Position numbers and translations under genes: made by a program | NCBI GenBank assembly: GCA_937120535.1 | Contig: CAKZJX010000052.1 | Location: forward strand, 27,127 to 91,126 | Source: an uncultured Anaerolineae bacterium | Lineage (GTDB): Bacteria; Chloroflexota; Anaerolineae; Anaerolineales; Villigracilaceae | DNA length: 64,000 nt | Direction of reading: 5' to 3' | The notes under the pieces: model-generated | What the model saw: only the letters and a program-made list of their open reading frames with translations | The model's database searches: none | What the model was told of the DNA's origin: nothing | Shown here: piece by piece, positions 9,056-17,474 of the stretch | Layout: the number at the start of each line of letters is the position of its first letter | Numbering within the stretch: position 1 is the stretch's first letter

Positions 9056-10111
9056 ATGCGCGGTGCTCTTGTGCTTCTCTTTGCACTCATCTTCTCGCTC
9101 CTTCTGACGGCCTGCGATGCGGCGCCCACCTCCTCCCCCGAGCCGTTACCCTCGCCCCCGCCGCCCGCTTCCTCTCCGACCCCGGGCCGGCTTGCCGTGC
9201 CCACGGCCGTTCCCACTCCCCAGGCGCAGATCCCTTTCGGCGTCCCCGAGCGTCCCATTCTCTTTGCCCTGCCCCCTGCGCAGGATGGCATTGTTTCTGA
9301 ACCTGTCCAACAAGTCCTTCTTCACCTCTCCCACCTCACCGCTCTTACCATCCTCCCCTACGTCCCCACTTCCTACCATGAAACCGTGGACGGCCTGACC
9401 CAAGGGCTCTTTCACCTAGCCTGGGTATCCCCCTTGGCTTACCTGCTAGCTCACCAACAAGGTCAGGCCGATATTGCCCTGACCTCGATTGTTCTGGGTC
9501 GAGAACGCAGAGCAAGCCAATTTCTGGTCAACCGTGCCCTAGTGCAAAATCGGACCTTCACGCTATATTATGATCCCCTTACAGCAGCCAACCTAGCCGA
9601 TTCCACCACCGCCCTAGCTCAATTTGCCGGCGCCAGGCCCTGCTGGCCCGATCCCTACTCACCAACCGGCTACATCGTTCCCCTAGGCCTACTGCATCAG
9701 AACAACATCCAGACCAAGCCCGGCGCCTTCCTCCAAGGGCATACCACCGTGGTCAAGGCGCTCTACCAGGATGTAGAAGGGCTCCTGTGTCAATTTGGCG
9801 CTACTGTGGCCGACGAACGCATCTTCCTGGCGACCGAATTGCCCGACGTCGCACAGCGCGTGGCCATCGTCTGGATGAGCGATCCGATCGTTCCGTTCGA
9901 TGGAATCGCCTATGCCGCCGCTCTGCCCGATGAGCTGCGCGCTCGCCTGACGGCTGCTTTTCTCTCTATGGCCCAAACCGAGGAAGGGTTGAGCGCACTG
10001 CGCCAAGCGTTCCAGATTGACGGCCTAAAACCGGTGGATGACACGTTCTATTGGCCGTTGCGCGCAGCGGTTGACCAAGCAGACCTTTCCTTAGATACTC
10101 TGATCCGCTGA
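9056..10111 (+). CDS. PhnD-like substrate-binding lipoprotein
   Basis: The first 20 residues form a lipoprotein signal peptide ending in the lipobox LLTAC, then a Pro/Ser/Thr-rich linker of about 45 residues. The rest is a periplasmic-binding-protein fold of the phosphate/phosphonate (PhnD, PF12974-like) type: LALPP-like first strand, GLFHLAWVSPLAYLLAHQ, CWPDPYSPTGYIVPLGLL, ALYQDVEGLLCQFGAT and PVDDTFYWPLR. No permease or ATPase gene adjoins, so it may act as a sensor or orphan binding protein. A clear paralogue is at 31919-32968. The ligand is unknown; PhnD-like proteins bind phosphonates and other small oxyanions. It precedes the Crp/Fnr gene by 59 bases. Confidence 0.75.
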   Translation: MRGALVLLFALIFSLLLTACDAAPTSSPEPLPSPPPPASSPTPGRLAVPTAVPTPQAQIPFGVPERPILFALPPAQDGIVSEPVQQVLLHLSHLTALTILPYVPTSYHETVDGLTQGLFHLAWVSPLAYLLAHQQGQADIALTSIVLGRERRASQFLVNRALVQNRTFTLYYDPLTAANLADSTTALAQFAGARPCWPDPYSPTGYIVPLGLLHQNNIQTKPGAFLQGHTTVVKALYQDVEGLLCQFGATVADERIFLATELPDVAQRVAIVWMSDPIVPFDGIAYAAALPDELRARLTAAFLSMAQTEEGLSALRQAFQIDGLKPVDDTFYWPLRAAVDQADLSLDTLIR

Positions 10112-10170
10112 AGCCCATCCCTGCTAGTTCACCCATCTTTTGCCAATTTTAGAACAGTCACGAATAACCC

Positions 10171-10845
10171 ATGCTTGATGCTTCTCAAATGGCTCTCCTA
10201 ATGCACTCTCTACCCTGGCTGCAAGAAGCCGACCTCGATCTGTTGCGCGAGATTCAGCAAACAGCCCTCTTTGCTCGAATCCCCGCCGGCCGAGATGTCT
10301 TCCTGGAGGGCGATCGGGTGGATGGGATTGCTCTGATCCTCTCCGGCGTGGTTCGGGTCTACAAAATCAGCGAGACCGGTCGCCAGATCACTCTCTATCG
10401 GTTTGGCGTAGGGCAATCTTGCATTTTGTCGGCCAATGCCATCCTGAGTCAGAAGACCTTTCCGGCCATTGCCACGGTGGAACGAGACGCAGAAGCGGTG
10501 ATCATTCCCTCCGACGTGTTCCGCAAGTGGGTGCGACAACACGACCTTTGGCGTGAATTTGTCTTCGAATTGCTCTCGCAACGGCTGGTTACGTTGATGG
10601 AGGTCATCAACGAGGTGGCGTTTGGTCGGATGGATGCACGCCTAGCCGCTTTTCTACACAAGCGCGCCCTTCTGCAGAATCCGATTCGTATCACCCATCG
10701 AGAGATTGCAGCCGAGCTCGGCAGTTCCCGCGAGGTGATCAGCCGTCTGCTGGAGGATTTTGCTGAGGCCGGCCTGGTTCGCCCAGGGCGAGGCGAGATC
10801 GACGTTTTAGACTTGGATGGTCTAGAAGGCCGCGCCATTGGGTGA
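10171..10845 (+). CDS. Crp/Fnr-family transcriptional regulator
   Basis: A 224-aa one-component regulator. Residues 15-130 form a cyclic-nucleotide-binding beta barrel (IPAGRDVFLEGDRVDGIALI, GVVRVYKISETGRQITLYRF); there is no N-terminal cysteine cluster as in Fnr, only one Cys in GQSCILS. After a long helix comes a winged helix-turn-helix, REIAAELGSSREVISRLLEDF, whose recognition helix has the E-xx-S-R pattern of Fnr-type proteins that bind TTGAY half-sites. Signal unknown; redox, heme or NO sensing are possible. A perfect inverted repeat overlaps its stop codon, upstream of the DUF2892 gene, and is a candidate operator. Confidence 0.9.
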   Translation: MLDASQMALLMHSLPWLQEADLDLLREIQQTALFARIPAGRDVFLEGDRVDGIALILSGVVRVYKISETGRQITLYRFGVGQSCILSANAILSQKTFPAIATVERDAEAVIIPSDVFRKWVRQHDLWREFVFELLSQRLVTLMEVINEVAFGRMDARLAAFLHKRALLQNPIRITHREIAAELGSSREVISRLLEDFAEAGLVRPGRGEIDVLDLDGLEGRAIG

Positions 10846-10854
10846 CTTTGTCAC
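10842..10854. promoter_or_regulatory. Inverted repeat GTGAC-N3-GTCAC, candidate Crp/Fnr operator
   Basis: A perfect 5+5 palindrome sits at the stop codon of the Crp/Fnr gene and about 67 bases before the DUF2892 gene. It resembles Crp/Fnr-class half-sites, although the spacing differs from the usual N4 (Fnr) or N6 (Crp GTGA-N6-TCAC). Assignment to the neighbouring regulator is inferred from position. Confidence 0.4.
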
Positions 10855-10920
10855 AGACAGGGCAATCAAGGTAGGATATAACCAACGCAGTCTATTATTG
10901 ATTCCCAAAGGAGAGCAGAT

Positions 10921-11121
10921 ATGACCCGTAATATGTCCAATCTGGATCGCATCTTGCGTGTTGTGGTGGCGGTGATATTCGTCTTCTTATACTTCAGCGG
11001 CGTGGCGAGCGGTGCTCTGGGCATCGTTCTGCTGGTGCTAGCAGTCGTCTTCGTGCTGACCTCGCTGGTTGGTGTTTGCCCGCTTTACGTGCCGTTCAAG
11101 ATCAGCACCTACAAGAAATAG
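10921..11121 (+). CDS. DUF2892 (YgaP-like) small membrane protein
   Basis: A 66-aa protein with two membrane spans (VVVAVIFVFLYFSG and GIVLLVLAVVFVLTSLVG) and the family hallmarks MTRNMSNLDRILR at the N-terminus and GVCPLYVPFKIST at the end. It matches the DUF2892/YgaP transmembrane domain, often found fused or next to rhodaneses and under Crp/Fnr regulators. A Shine-Dalgarno-like AAAGGAGA lies just upstream of ATG 10921. The adjacent Crp/Fnr gene is the likely regulator. The function of the family is not established. Confidence 0.85.
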   Translation: MTRNMSNLDRILRVVVAVIFVFLYFSGVASGALGIVLLVLAVVFVLTSLVGVCPLYVPFKISTYKK

Positions 11122-11139
11122 GATAATTCAAGCCACAGT

Positions 11140-11182
11140 GATCTCCCGAAGAGAACTTTTCCTCTTTGGGAAGATCGTTTTT
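11140..11182 (+). terminator. Rho-independent terminator after the DUF2892 gene
   Basis: GATCT, CCC and AAGAG pair with CTCTT, GGG and AGATC around the loop AACTTTTC, with one G-T pair and one bulged A. The hairpin (11140-11176) is followed directly by GTTTTTAG, a classic intrinsic terminator 18 bases after the DUF2892 stop. Confidence 0.85.
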
Positions 11183-11240
11183 AGGGATCTTCCCCCGACA
11201 ACCTTCGCCGGAGGAAGAAAATCGATGGATCGGCTGGAGC

Positions 11241-12167
11241 TTAGGAGGCGGATGGTTCGGAGGGGCTTAACCGAGCAGCGTATTCCAGTCGGAAGTCGTA
11301 GATTCCATCGCGGTATTCGTAACGATGCCTGCAGGTCGGGCAATCGGCGCCAGCTGGATGGACTACCAGGGGCCAGGTCTCGCAGGCCGGGCAGCGAAAG
11401 AGCAGTTCGGCCGGCGGCGAAGCCAGGGGGGTTCCGCGTCGTCGAGCGCGGACGAACACCGACGGGGTCAGTTGCCACCATTCGCCGGTCGGCTGCAAGA
11501 GGCCATCGAGTGCGGCTAGGTAGTGAAATGGAACCAGGCGCTTGAGCAAGGCAAGGCGAAAGTGCGATACGGTGCGCTTGGCTTCGATGGTGAAGCCAGC
11601 TTCATCTAGCCAGGCGAAGATGGTTTGTGGGTGGAAATCGAAGTTCAGTGGAGCAAACTCCACCGGTTCTAGGTCAAATGGATTCCATGCTTGGCGGCGC
11701 GCTAGCCAGCGTAAGATAGCCTTTAGGTTGCGCTTATTGGCAAATTCGAGAAGGAAGATGCCGCCCGGTTGCAGTACGCGCGCTGCCTGGACCAGGGCGC
11801 GTGGCGCATCGGCCATGTGGTGCAGGGTGCGGATCATGGTGGCTGCATCGAACAGGCTATCGGCAAAGGGCAGGCGGTAGGCGTCTGCCGCCGCGTATAC
11901 GTAGCGTTCAGAGCGCCCCAGCCGAGCTTGGGCCTGTTCGAGTTGGGTGTGAGAATAATCGAGCAGGACGATCCGCTCAAAGCCGATGTAGCGGGGCGTG
12001 TTGCGGCCGGCCCCGGCCCCGATCTCCAGCAACAGGCGACCTCCTTTGGGCAGCAGGCTTTGCAGGGCGATGGCCTCAGCAGCATCTTCGTAGGCTCGGT
12101 TGCCTTGTTCCCAGAAGGAGGTCTGGTAATCGGAATCGGTGTAGTCGCAGATCGGGGGATGGTTCAT
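11241..12167 (-). CDS. Class I methyltransferase with C-terminal zinc-ribbon (Trm112-like) tail
   Basis: SAM-binding domain with motif [17 protein letters not shown], acidic strand [34 protein letters not shown] and [16 protein letters not shown], i.e. a UbiE/Methyltransf_11 enzyme of 308 aa. The last 50 residues contain two CPxC pairs ([10 protein letters not shown] and [10 protein letters not shown]) followed by DGIYDF, resembling the Trm112/YbaR zinc-binding domain usually found as a partner protein or at the N-terminus. Its ATG overlaps the stop of the UDP-glucose dehydrogenase gene by four bases, so translation is coupled. Target unknown; a glycan or lipid intermediate fits the neighbours. 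Confidence 0.8.
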   Translation of the reverse strand: MNHPPICDYTDSDYQTSFWEQGNRAYEDAAEAIALQSLLPKGGRLLLEIGAGAGRNTPRYIGFERIVLLDYSHTQLEQAQARLGRSERYVYAAADAYRLPFADSLFDAATMIRTLHHMADAPRALVQAARVLQPGGIFLLEFANKRNLKAILRWLARRQAWNPFDLEPVEFAPLNFDFHPQTIFAWLDEAGFTIEAKRTVSHFRLALLKRLVPFHYLAALDGLLQPTGEWWQLTPSVFVRARRRGTPLASPPAELLFRCPACETWPLVVHPAGADCPTCRHRYEYRDGIYDFRLEYAARLSPSEPSAS

Positions 12168-13477
12168 GGTTGATGGTTGTAGCCGCGCCCGACAGAGCGA
12201 TAGGTGAAGCCCAGTTGTTTCATTAGAATCGGATCGTAGATGTTTCGTCCGTCAAAGATGACCGGCGTGCGCATCAGGCTTTTGATCCTTTCTAAGTCGA
12301 GCTGTTTGAACTCATTCCACTCGGTGACCACGATCAGCGCATCACATCCTTCGGCCATGCTGTAAGGGTCGTCAAAGAGATCCACAGCGGGCAAGATGGA
12401 GCGGGCTGCGTCCATAGCAGCTGGGTCGTAGGCCCGCACTTGAGCGCCGCTCTCGATCAGCCCATGGGCGATGTCAATCGATGGGGCATCGCGCATATCG
12501 TCGGTGTTGGGCTTGAAGGCCAATCCGAGCAGACCGATGGTTTTGCCTTTGACGGAACCGCCTAGAAGTTCTGCCGTGCGCTGTACGGCTGCTTTGCGCT
12601 GCCGGTAGTTGACCTTCACGGCTGCGTCCAGGATGGGGGTTTCGAGCGCTTTCTCTTTAGCCATGTAGGCCAAAGCGCGCACGTCTTTGGGAAAGCAGGA
12701 GCCACCCCATCCCAGGCCGGCGTCCAGGAAGAGTTTTCCGATGCGAATGTCGTAGCCCATGCCAGCCGCCACCTCTTTGACATCGGCTCCGAGCGCTTCG
12801 CAGATTTCGGCGATCTCGTTGATGAACGAGATTTTGGTGGCCAAGAAAGCATTGCTAGCATATTTGATCATTTCTGCCGTGCGCAGATCGGTGATAACGA
12901 TCGGGGCGCGCAGGGGGAGATGCAGTTCTGCCACTTTGTTGGCAGCTTCTTTATCGAGCGAGCCGATGACAATGCGATGGGGATTCATGAAGTCGCTGAT
13001 AGCGGTGCCCTCGCGCAGAAATTCTGGGCAGGAAACCACCGAGAAGGGGATCGGTTTGGGCTGCGCGCTGCGCACGATATCGGCCACCCAGTCTCCGGTG
13101 CCGATCGGAACCGTGGATTTGTTGATGATGATCAGGGGGCCGGTCATGTTCTGGGCGATAGAGCGGGCCGCAGCGGCAACGTACTGCAGATCCGCTTCTC
13201 CGTTGACCCCGGAGGGGGTGCCCACCGCAATAAAGATGAATTCACACCCGTGCAGGGCTTCTGCATAGGAAGTGGTGAAGGACAGACGACCAGCTTTGAC
13301 GTTGCGCTTGACCAGTTCGTCGAGACCAGGTTCGTAGATGGGCATGATGCCCTGCTTGAGATTTTCGATACGCTTCTTGTTCATGTCGAGCGCCACCACT
13401 CGGTTGCCCAGGTCGGCGAAGCAGGCGCCCGTGACAAGACCGACGTATCCAACGCCGATGACACAGATTTGTTTCAT
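12164..13477 (-). CDS. ugd: UDP-glucose 6-dehydrogenase
   Basis: Oxidises UDP-glucose to UDP-glucuronate with two NAD+, supplying glucuronate for surface polysaccharides. The N-terminal Rossmann motif is [17 protein letters not shown], the substrate region shows [11 protein letters not shown] and [11 protein letters not shown], and the catalytic cysteine is in [14 protein letters not shown]. The C-terminal UDP-binding domain has [17 protein letters not shown]. The 437-aa length is normal; a GDP-mannose or UDP-ManNAc dehydrogenase of the same superfamily is possible but less likely. It overlaps the receiver-domain gene upstream and the methyltransferase downstream by four bases each (ATGA-type), forming a three-gene operon opposite a glycosyltransferase gene. 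Confidence 0.93.
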   Translation of the reverse strand: MKQICVIGVGYVGLVTGACFADLGNRVVALDMNKKRIENLKQGIMPIYEPGLDELVKRNVKAGRLSFTTSYAEALHGCEFIFIAVGTPSGVNGEADLQYVAAAARSIAQNMTGPLIIINKSTVPIGTGDWVADIVRSAQPKPIPFSVVSCPEFLREGTAISDFMNPHRIVIGSLDKEAANKVAELHLPLRAPIVITDLRTAEMIKYASNAFLATKISFINEIAEICEALGADVKEVAAGMGYDIRIGKLFLDAGLGWGGSCFPKDVRALAYMAKEKALETPILDAAVKVNYRQRKAAVQRTAELLGGSVKGKTIGLLGLAFKPNTDDMRDAPSIDIAHGLIESGAQVRAYDPAAMDAARSILPAVDLFDDPYSMAEGCDALIVVTEWNEFKQLDLERIKSLMRTPVIFDGRNIYDPILMKQLGFTYRSVGRGYNHQP

Positions 13478-13926
13478 GGGGATGATCTACCTCTTGTTTT
13501 AGGAGGATGGACTCGAGCAAGGCCAATTGTCGGCTTGGGTTGGAAGAGGACTCTTTGCTTGACGCAGCAACGAAGCCGCCTATTTTCAAAGGCGGCCACC
13601 CAAATGGGCTTGGAGAAATAGCCATCGCAGCCGGCCTCCGAGGCGCGCTTGCGGTCACAAGGCAGGGTGTGGGCGGCGAGGGCTAGGATGGGGATGTGAC
13701 GAGTGGCCTGATCTGTTTTGAGACGGGCGGCGGCCTCCCAACCATCAAGCTCAGGCAACGGAAGATCCATGAGGATCAGGTCGGGTTGTTTGCGCTGTGC
13801 CATCTCCACCCTTTCGATGCCGTTGGCTGCCGAGATAACGTGGTCGCCGAAGCGTTCTACCAGAAAACGCACTAGCTGCGGGTTATCAAGGTTATCCTCG
13901 ATGATCAGGATTTTGGGTTTGCTCAT
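13474..13926 (-). CDS. Single-domain response regulator (CheY-like), atypical
   Basis: A receiver domain without output domain: IIEDN (acidic pair at 10-11), the phospho-acceptor Asp54 in [15 protein letters not shown] and the conserved lysine in GYFSKP (about 106). The switch Thr/Ser normally found in the T-A-H segment is alanine here (ALAAH), and after residue 110 the sequence departs from the family, ending in a basic tail (RLRCCVKQR...PKTRGRSSP) of about 40 residues. The tail could be a lineage extension or the result of a frameshift. No histidine kinase is nearby. It is the first gene of the ugd operon and is transcribed away from the GT4 gene across a 27-base gap. Confidence 0.75.
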   Translation of the reverse strand: MSKPKILIIEDNLDNPQLVRFLVERFGDHVISAANGIERVEMAQRKQPDLILMDLPLPELDGWEAAARLKTDQATRHIPILALAAHTLPCDRKRASEAGCDGYFSKPIWVAAFENRRLRCCVKQRVLFQPKPTIGLARVHPPKTRGRSSP

Positions 13927-13946
13927 TGTCTTAAATATACTACAAT
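13918..13946 (+). promoter_or_regulatory. Probable promoter of the GT4 glycosyltransferase gene
   Basis: TTTGCT (13918-13923) and TACAAT (13941-13946) are spaced by 17 bases, and the ATG follows seven bases after the -10 box. There is no Shine-Dalgarno site, so a leaderless transcript is predicted. The -35 element overlaps the first codons of the divergent receiver gene. Confidence 0.5.
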
Positions 13947-13953
13947 TGGTCCG

Positions 13954-15111
13954 ATGCGGTTGCTGTTTGTGGCCGATGGCCGCTCACCGATTTCACGCAA
14001 CTGGATACGCCATTGGCTCGATCGGGGGGACGAGGTGTATTTGGCCTCGACCTTTTCTTGCGATCCTTTGCCGAGCTTGGCCGGCTTTGCGGCGATTCCG
14101 GTGGCGTTTAGCGGGTATCGTCCGATTTGGGCTCGAGGTGTACCTGCGGCCGGCCAGCGCGATGCGCGCTTGATCCGTCTGCGCCAGGCGATCCGCCACT
14201 GGTTGGGGCCGTTGCGCTTGTCGCAAGATGCTCAAGGTCTACGTCGGTGGGCGGAGCAGGTGCAACCCGATCTGGTTCATGCGATGCGCATCCCGTATGA
14301 AGGGATGTTGGCCGCCAACGCCGGCCTGCAAGTGCCGCTGGTGGTGTCGGTCTGGGGCAATGACTTTACGTTGCATGCGCCGGCCACGCCGTTAATGCGT
14401 CATCATACTCGCTGGACGATGTTGGTGGCCGACGGGGTGCATGCAGATTGTGAACGCGATATTCGTCTAGCGCGCCAATGGGGGCTGGACTCGAGCAAAC
14501 CGACGCTGGTTGCGCCGGGGAATGGAGGCGTTCGCCGCGAGGTGTTCTTCCCTCCGCCACAACCGGTGGAGGAGCCGGTGGTGCTCAACCCACGCGGGTT
14601 TCGGGCGTATGTGCGCAACGATACGTTCTTCCGCGCTATCCCGTTGGTGTTGAAGGAAGTGCCGACGGCGCGCTTTTTGTGCGCCGGCATGGCCGGCCAG
14701 ACCGAAGCGCTGCGCTGGATCGAGCGCCTCCACATCGGCCACGCAGTGGAGTTGCTTCCCCTGCGCCCTCACGCTGAGATGGCCAAGCTGTATCGCCGTG
14801 CGCAGGTCTTGGTCTCGCCGGCAGTACACGACGGGACGCCTAACACGCTGTTGGAGGGCATGGCCTGCGGGTGTTTCCCCGTGGCTGGCGATCTGGAATC
14901 GATTCGGGAATGGATTTGTGATGGGGAAAACGGCTTGCTGTTCGACCCCGCAGATCCGCAGGCGCTGGCGAGGGCGGTGATCCGCGCCATCCAGGACAAA
15001 GGCCTGCGCCAACGGGCAGCAGGCCAAAATGCTCAGCTGATTGCTGAGCGTGCCGACTATGCGCGTTCGATGGAACGAGCAGAGAGGTTTTATCACATGC
15101 TGCGCCGCTAA
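13954..15111 (+). CDS. Glycosyltransferase, GT4 family
   Basis: A 385-aa GT-B fold transferase. The N-terminal half has RLLFVADGRSPISRNWIRHW and PDLVHAMRIPYEG; the C-terminal nucleotide-sugar half has TLVAPGNGGVRREVFFP, PRGFRAYVRNDTFF, the helix LRPHAEMAKLYRRAQVLVSP and the E-x7-E motif DGTPNTLLEGMACGCFPVAG of GT4 retaining enzymes. Together with UDP-glucose dehydrogenase and methyltransferase genes facing it, it suggests synthesis of a glycan or glycolipid. Donor and acceptor cannot be read from the sequence. Confidence 0.87.
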   Translation: MRLLFVADGRSPISRNWIRHWLDRGDEVYLASTFSCDPLPSLAGFAAIPVAFSGYRPIWARGVPAAGQRDARLIRLRQAIRHWLGPLRLSQDAQGLRRWAEQVQPDLVHAMRIPYEGMLAANAGLQVPLVVSVWGNDFTLHAPATPLMRHHTRWTMLVADGVHADCERDIRLARQWGLDSSKPTLVAPGNGGVRREVFFPPPQPVEEPVVLNPRGFRAYVRNDTFFRAIPLVLKEVPTARFLCAGMAGQTEALRWIERLHIGHAVELLPLRPHAEMAKLYRRAQVLVSPAVHDGTPNTLLEGMACGCFPVAGDLESIREWICDGENGLLFDPADPQALARAVIRAIQDKGLRQRAAGQNAQLIAERADYARSMERAERFYHMLRR

Positions 15112-15115
15112 CCGC

Positions 15116-15331
15116 TCACCCGCGCGAGGCGCGCAGTTCCTCCAGGCGTTTTTGCAGCTCTGCGCGACGCGCTTCAGCGGCTTGTCGCACTTCGGCGACA
15201 AACGAGGCGCCGCGTTGGCGAATCTCAGCGCGCAGCTGTTCCCCCGATTCGGGAGCTAGCAACAAGGCGATGGTTGCGCCAACCAACGCACCGATCAGCA
15301 GTCCGATCAAGAAACCAAATATCCGTCGCAT
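15116..15331 (-). CDS. YtxH-like small membrane protein
   Basis: The start at 15331 is chosen because GGAGGG lies just upstream. The 71-aa product (MRRIFGFLIGLLIGALVGAT...) has one glycine-rich membrane helix, the YtxH-type signature ALLLAPESGEQLR, and a charged coiled-coil tail rich in Ala/Glu/Arg. YtxH/gas-vesicle-like proteins are stress-associated and of unclear function. It converges on the GT4 gene with four bases between the stops. Confidence 0.75.
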   Translation of the reverse strand: MRRIFGFLIGLLIGALVGATIALLLAPESGEQLRAEIRQRGASFVAEVRQAAEARRAELQKRLEELRASRG

Positions 15332-15422
15332 GGGACCCTCCAGGTTAGCCATCTGAGGTACATGGGTCGTGCCCAGCTTGCTCAGCGTGGTTGATTATAG
15401 GCCAAAAGGGGAAATTGTGGAA

Positions 15423-15600
15423 TATAATACATACATAGAGCGAGATGACAGCCGGAGAGGCCGGCCCCGGAAGACCCAGATCCGCAGGCATCCCTTAGGG
15501 GAGCGTGACGGATGGAGTTCCTGAGATGGGCCGGCGGCGAGCGGCTCACTATTTCTTCGGCTTTCCTTGGCGCAGAATGGGGGCAGGCGCCGAGGGGACT
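15423..15600 (+). promoter_or_regulatory. Structured 5' leader of panB, candidate regulatory RNA
   Basis: TATAAT at 15423-15428 could start an RNA of about 180 bases before the panB start. It can form a long nested stem: 15460-15467 (GCCGGCCC) with 15528-15535, GGAA 15469-15472 with TTCC 15518-15521, ATCCG 15480-15484 with CGGAT 15509-15513, and an inner TCCC-TTAG-GGGA hairpin (15491-15502). A second hairpin pairs 15562-15573 with 15587-15598 (12 pairs). Pan-motif RNAs are known upstream of pantothenate genes in Chloroflexota, often in tandem, so the context fits; I cannot confirm the motif from memory of its consensus. Confidence 0.45.
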
Positions 15601-15621
15601 CTACCATAGTTGGAGGGTACC

Positions 15622-16494
15622 TTGTCCACAACAATTCCTGTTTCCGAAGTTCAGCGCAAGAAGGTCACCACGCTCACGCTGCGCCAGAAGAAGGAGCGCA
15701 GCGAGCCGATCACCATGTTGACGGCATACGACTATCCTACTGCCTTGATCTTGGATCGGGTAGGCGTGGATGCGATCTTGGTAGGAGACTCGCTGGGCAT
15801 GGTGGTGTTGGGCTATACGAATACCTTGCCGGTGACCATGGAGGAGATGCTCCACCACTGCCGAGCGGTGGCGCGCGGGGCAAGTTATGCCTTGTTGGTC
15901 GGCGACATGCCTTTCTTGTCGTATCAGGTCTCGGTAGAAGAGGCGGTGCGCAATGCTGGGCGTTTCCTTCAGCAGGGCGGCATGGACGCCGTGAAGTTGG
16001 AGGGGGGAAGAGAACGGTTGGAGGCTATCCGCGCTATCGTGAGCGCCGGCATTCCAGTGATGGGGCATCTTGGGCTGACGCCGCAGTCGGTCCATCAGTT
16101 GGGCGGCTTTCGTCCTCAGGGTCGGACGGCCTGGGCAGCTCGACGTTTGCTGGAAGATGCGCTGTTGCTGGAGGAGGCCGGCTGTTTCAGCTTGGTGTTG
16201 GAGTCGGTTCCGGCACGTTTGGCAGAGCTGATCTCGCAGCGGCTTTCCATCCCCACGATTGGAATCGGGGCCGGCCGGGCATGTGATGGTCAGGTGTTGG
16301 TCACCCATGACCTGCTAGGGCTGTTTGACCGCTTTACGCCGCGCTTCGTCAAGAAGTATACCGACCTGTATGGCGAGATGCAACGCGCCTTCAGCGAATA
16401 CGTTGCCGACGTGCAAGCCAGACGTTTCCCTGGCGCAGAACACGAGCTAGAGATGCCCGAGGAGGAATGGCAGGCCTTTCTGCGAGCCGGCTAA
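15622..16494 (+). CDS. panB: 3-methyl-2-oxobutanoate hydroxymethyltransferase
   Basis: First step of pantothenate synthesis: adds a hydroxymethyl group from methylene-tetrahydrofolate to 2-oxoisovalerate. Recognised from MLTAYDYPTALILDRVGVDA, ILVGDSLGMVVLGYTNTL, VGDMPFLSYQVS, DAVKLEGGRERLE, GHLGLTPQSVHQLGG and the PTIGIGAGRACDGQVLV stretch. The frame is open from TTG 15610, but GGAGGG at 15612-15617 puts the start at TTG 15622 (290 aa). The panE gene follows 23 bases later, and a structured leader precedes it. No panC or panD is seen. Confidence 0.95.
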   Translation: MSTTIPVSEVQRKKVTTLTLRQKKERSEPITMLTAYDYPTALILDRVGVDAILVGDSLGMVVLGYTNTLPVTMEEMLHHCRAVARGASYALLVGDMPFLSYQVSVEEAVRNAGRFLQQGGMDAVKLEGGRERLEAIRAIVSAGIPVMGHLGLTPQSVHQLGGFRPQGRTAWAARRLLEDALLLEEAGCFSLVLESVPARLAELISQRLSIPTIGIGAGRACDGQVLVTHDLLGLFDRFTPRFVKKYTDLYGEMQRAFSEYVADVQARRFPGAEHELEMPEEEWQAFLRAG

Positions 16495-16517
16495 GCGACG
16501 TGAGGCGCTTCGGAAGC

Positions 16518-17444
16518 ATGGACGATCGCGACGAACCTATCCTCATCATGGGTAGCGGGGCGCTGGCCTCGCTCTTTGCCGCCCGCCTAGCTGCCCAGGG
16601 CGTGGATGTCACTCTGTTTGGCACCTGGCAAGCGGCGTTAGAAGCCCTGGAACGGAACGGGGTTCGCCTGGTGGTTGGGCCGGCTTCAGAGCTGGTCTAT
16701 CGGGTGCGCGTGGCGCGGGAGCCGCAGGCGGTTCGTGGGGTGCGATGGGCGTTAGTGTTGGTCAAGGCTTGGCAAACCGAACGGGCGGCTCGTCAACTGG
16801 CAGCGTGCTTGGCCGAGGATGGGGTAGCGCTGACCTTGCAGAACGGCCTGGGGAACGATGCCATCTTGGAGCGGTTTCTGGGGGCCGAACGGGTAGCGAT
16901 CGGGGTGACCACGATCGGGGCGACGTTGCTTAATCCGGGGCAGGTGCGGCCCGGGGGAGAGGGGATCATCTCGGTGCAGGCACACCCGCGTCTCGGTCTG
17001 CTGGAAGCGGTGCTGCGTCGGGCCGGGTTTGGGGTGGAGAGGGTGGAGGACGTGCAGTCGCTGGTTTGGGGAAAATTGGTGATCAATGCGGCCATCAACC
17101 CTCTGACGGCGTTGCTAGAAGTCCCAAACGGTGAGTTGTTGCGCCGTCCGACGGCGCGAGCGATGATGGGGCGCTTGGCTGTTGAAACGGCTGCAGTTGC
17201 AGCGGCTCAAGGGATCTGCTTGCCGTTTCCCGACCCGATTGAGGTTGCCGAGCGGGTAGCGTTGCAAACAGCGGCCAATCTTTCCTCGATGTTGCAAGAT
17301 GTACGTCGCGGCGCACCCACCGAGATCGATGCCATTTGTGGCGCTGTGGTACGTCTGGGGGAACGCTATGGTGTGCCGACACCGGTCAATGAGGTGTGTT
17401 GGCATCTGGTGCGCGCTCGAGCGGCAGCAAGTGTTTCGTGGTAA
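16518..17444 (+). CDS. panE: 2-dehydropantoate 2-reductase (ketopantoate reductase)
   Basis: NADPH-dependent reduction of ketopantoate to pantoate, the step after PanB. The Rossmann motif is ILIMGSGALASLFAARLA; the catalytic lysine is in LVWGKLVINAAINPLTALL and the conserved acidic residue in APTEIDAICGAVV near the end. The frame is open from 16467 inside panB, but the ATG at 16518 gives the family's usual N-terminus (308 aa). Co-transcribed with panB. Confidence 0.93.
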   Translation: MDDRDEPILIMGSGALASLFAARLAAQGVDVTLFGTWQAALEALERNGVRLVVGPASELVYRVRVAREPQAVRGVRWALVLVKAWQTERAARQLAACLAEDGVALTLQNGLGNDAILERFLGAERVAIGVTTIGATLLNPGQVRPGGEGIISVQAHPRLGLLEAVLRRAGFGVERVEDVQSLVWGKLVINAAINPLTALLEVPNGELLRRPTARAMMGRLAVETAAVAAAQGICLPFPDPIEVAERVALQTAANLSSMLQDVRRGAPTEIDAICGAVVRLGERYGVPTPVNEVCWHLVRARAAASVSW

Positions 17445-17474
17445 GATGAAGTTATCCGGTTTCGGAGGTCTGTC

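Noticed and set aside
15460..15535. TPP or fluoride riboswitch (CTGAGATGG and GGATGGAGTTCC words)
   Set aside because: The remaining conserved elements of either riboswitch are absent, and the words fall inside a different stem arrangement.
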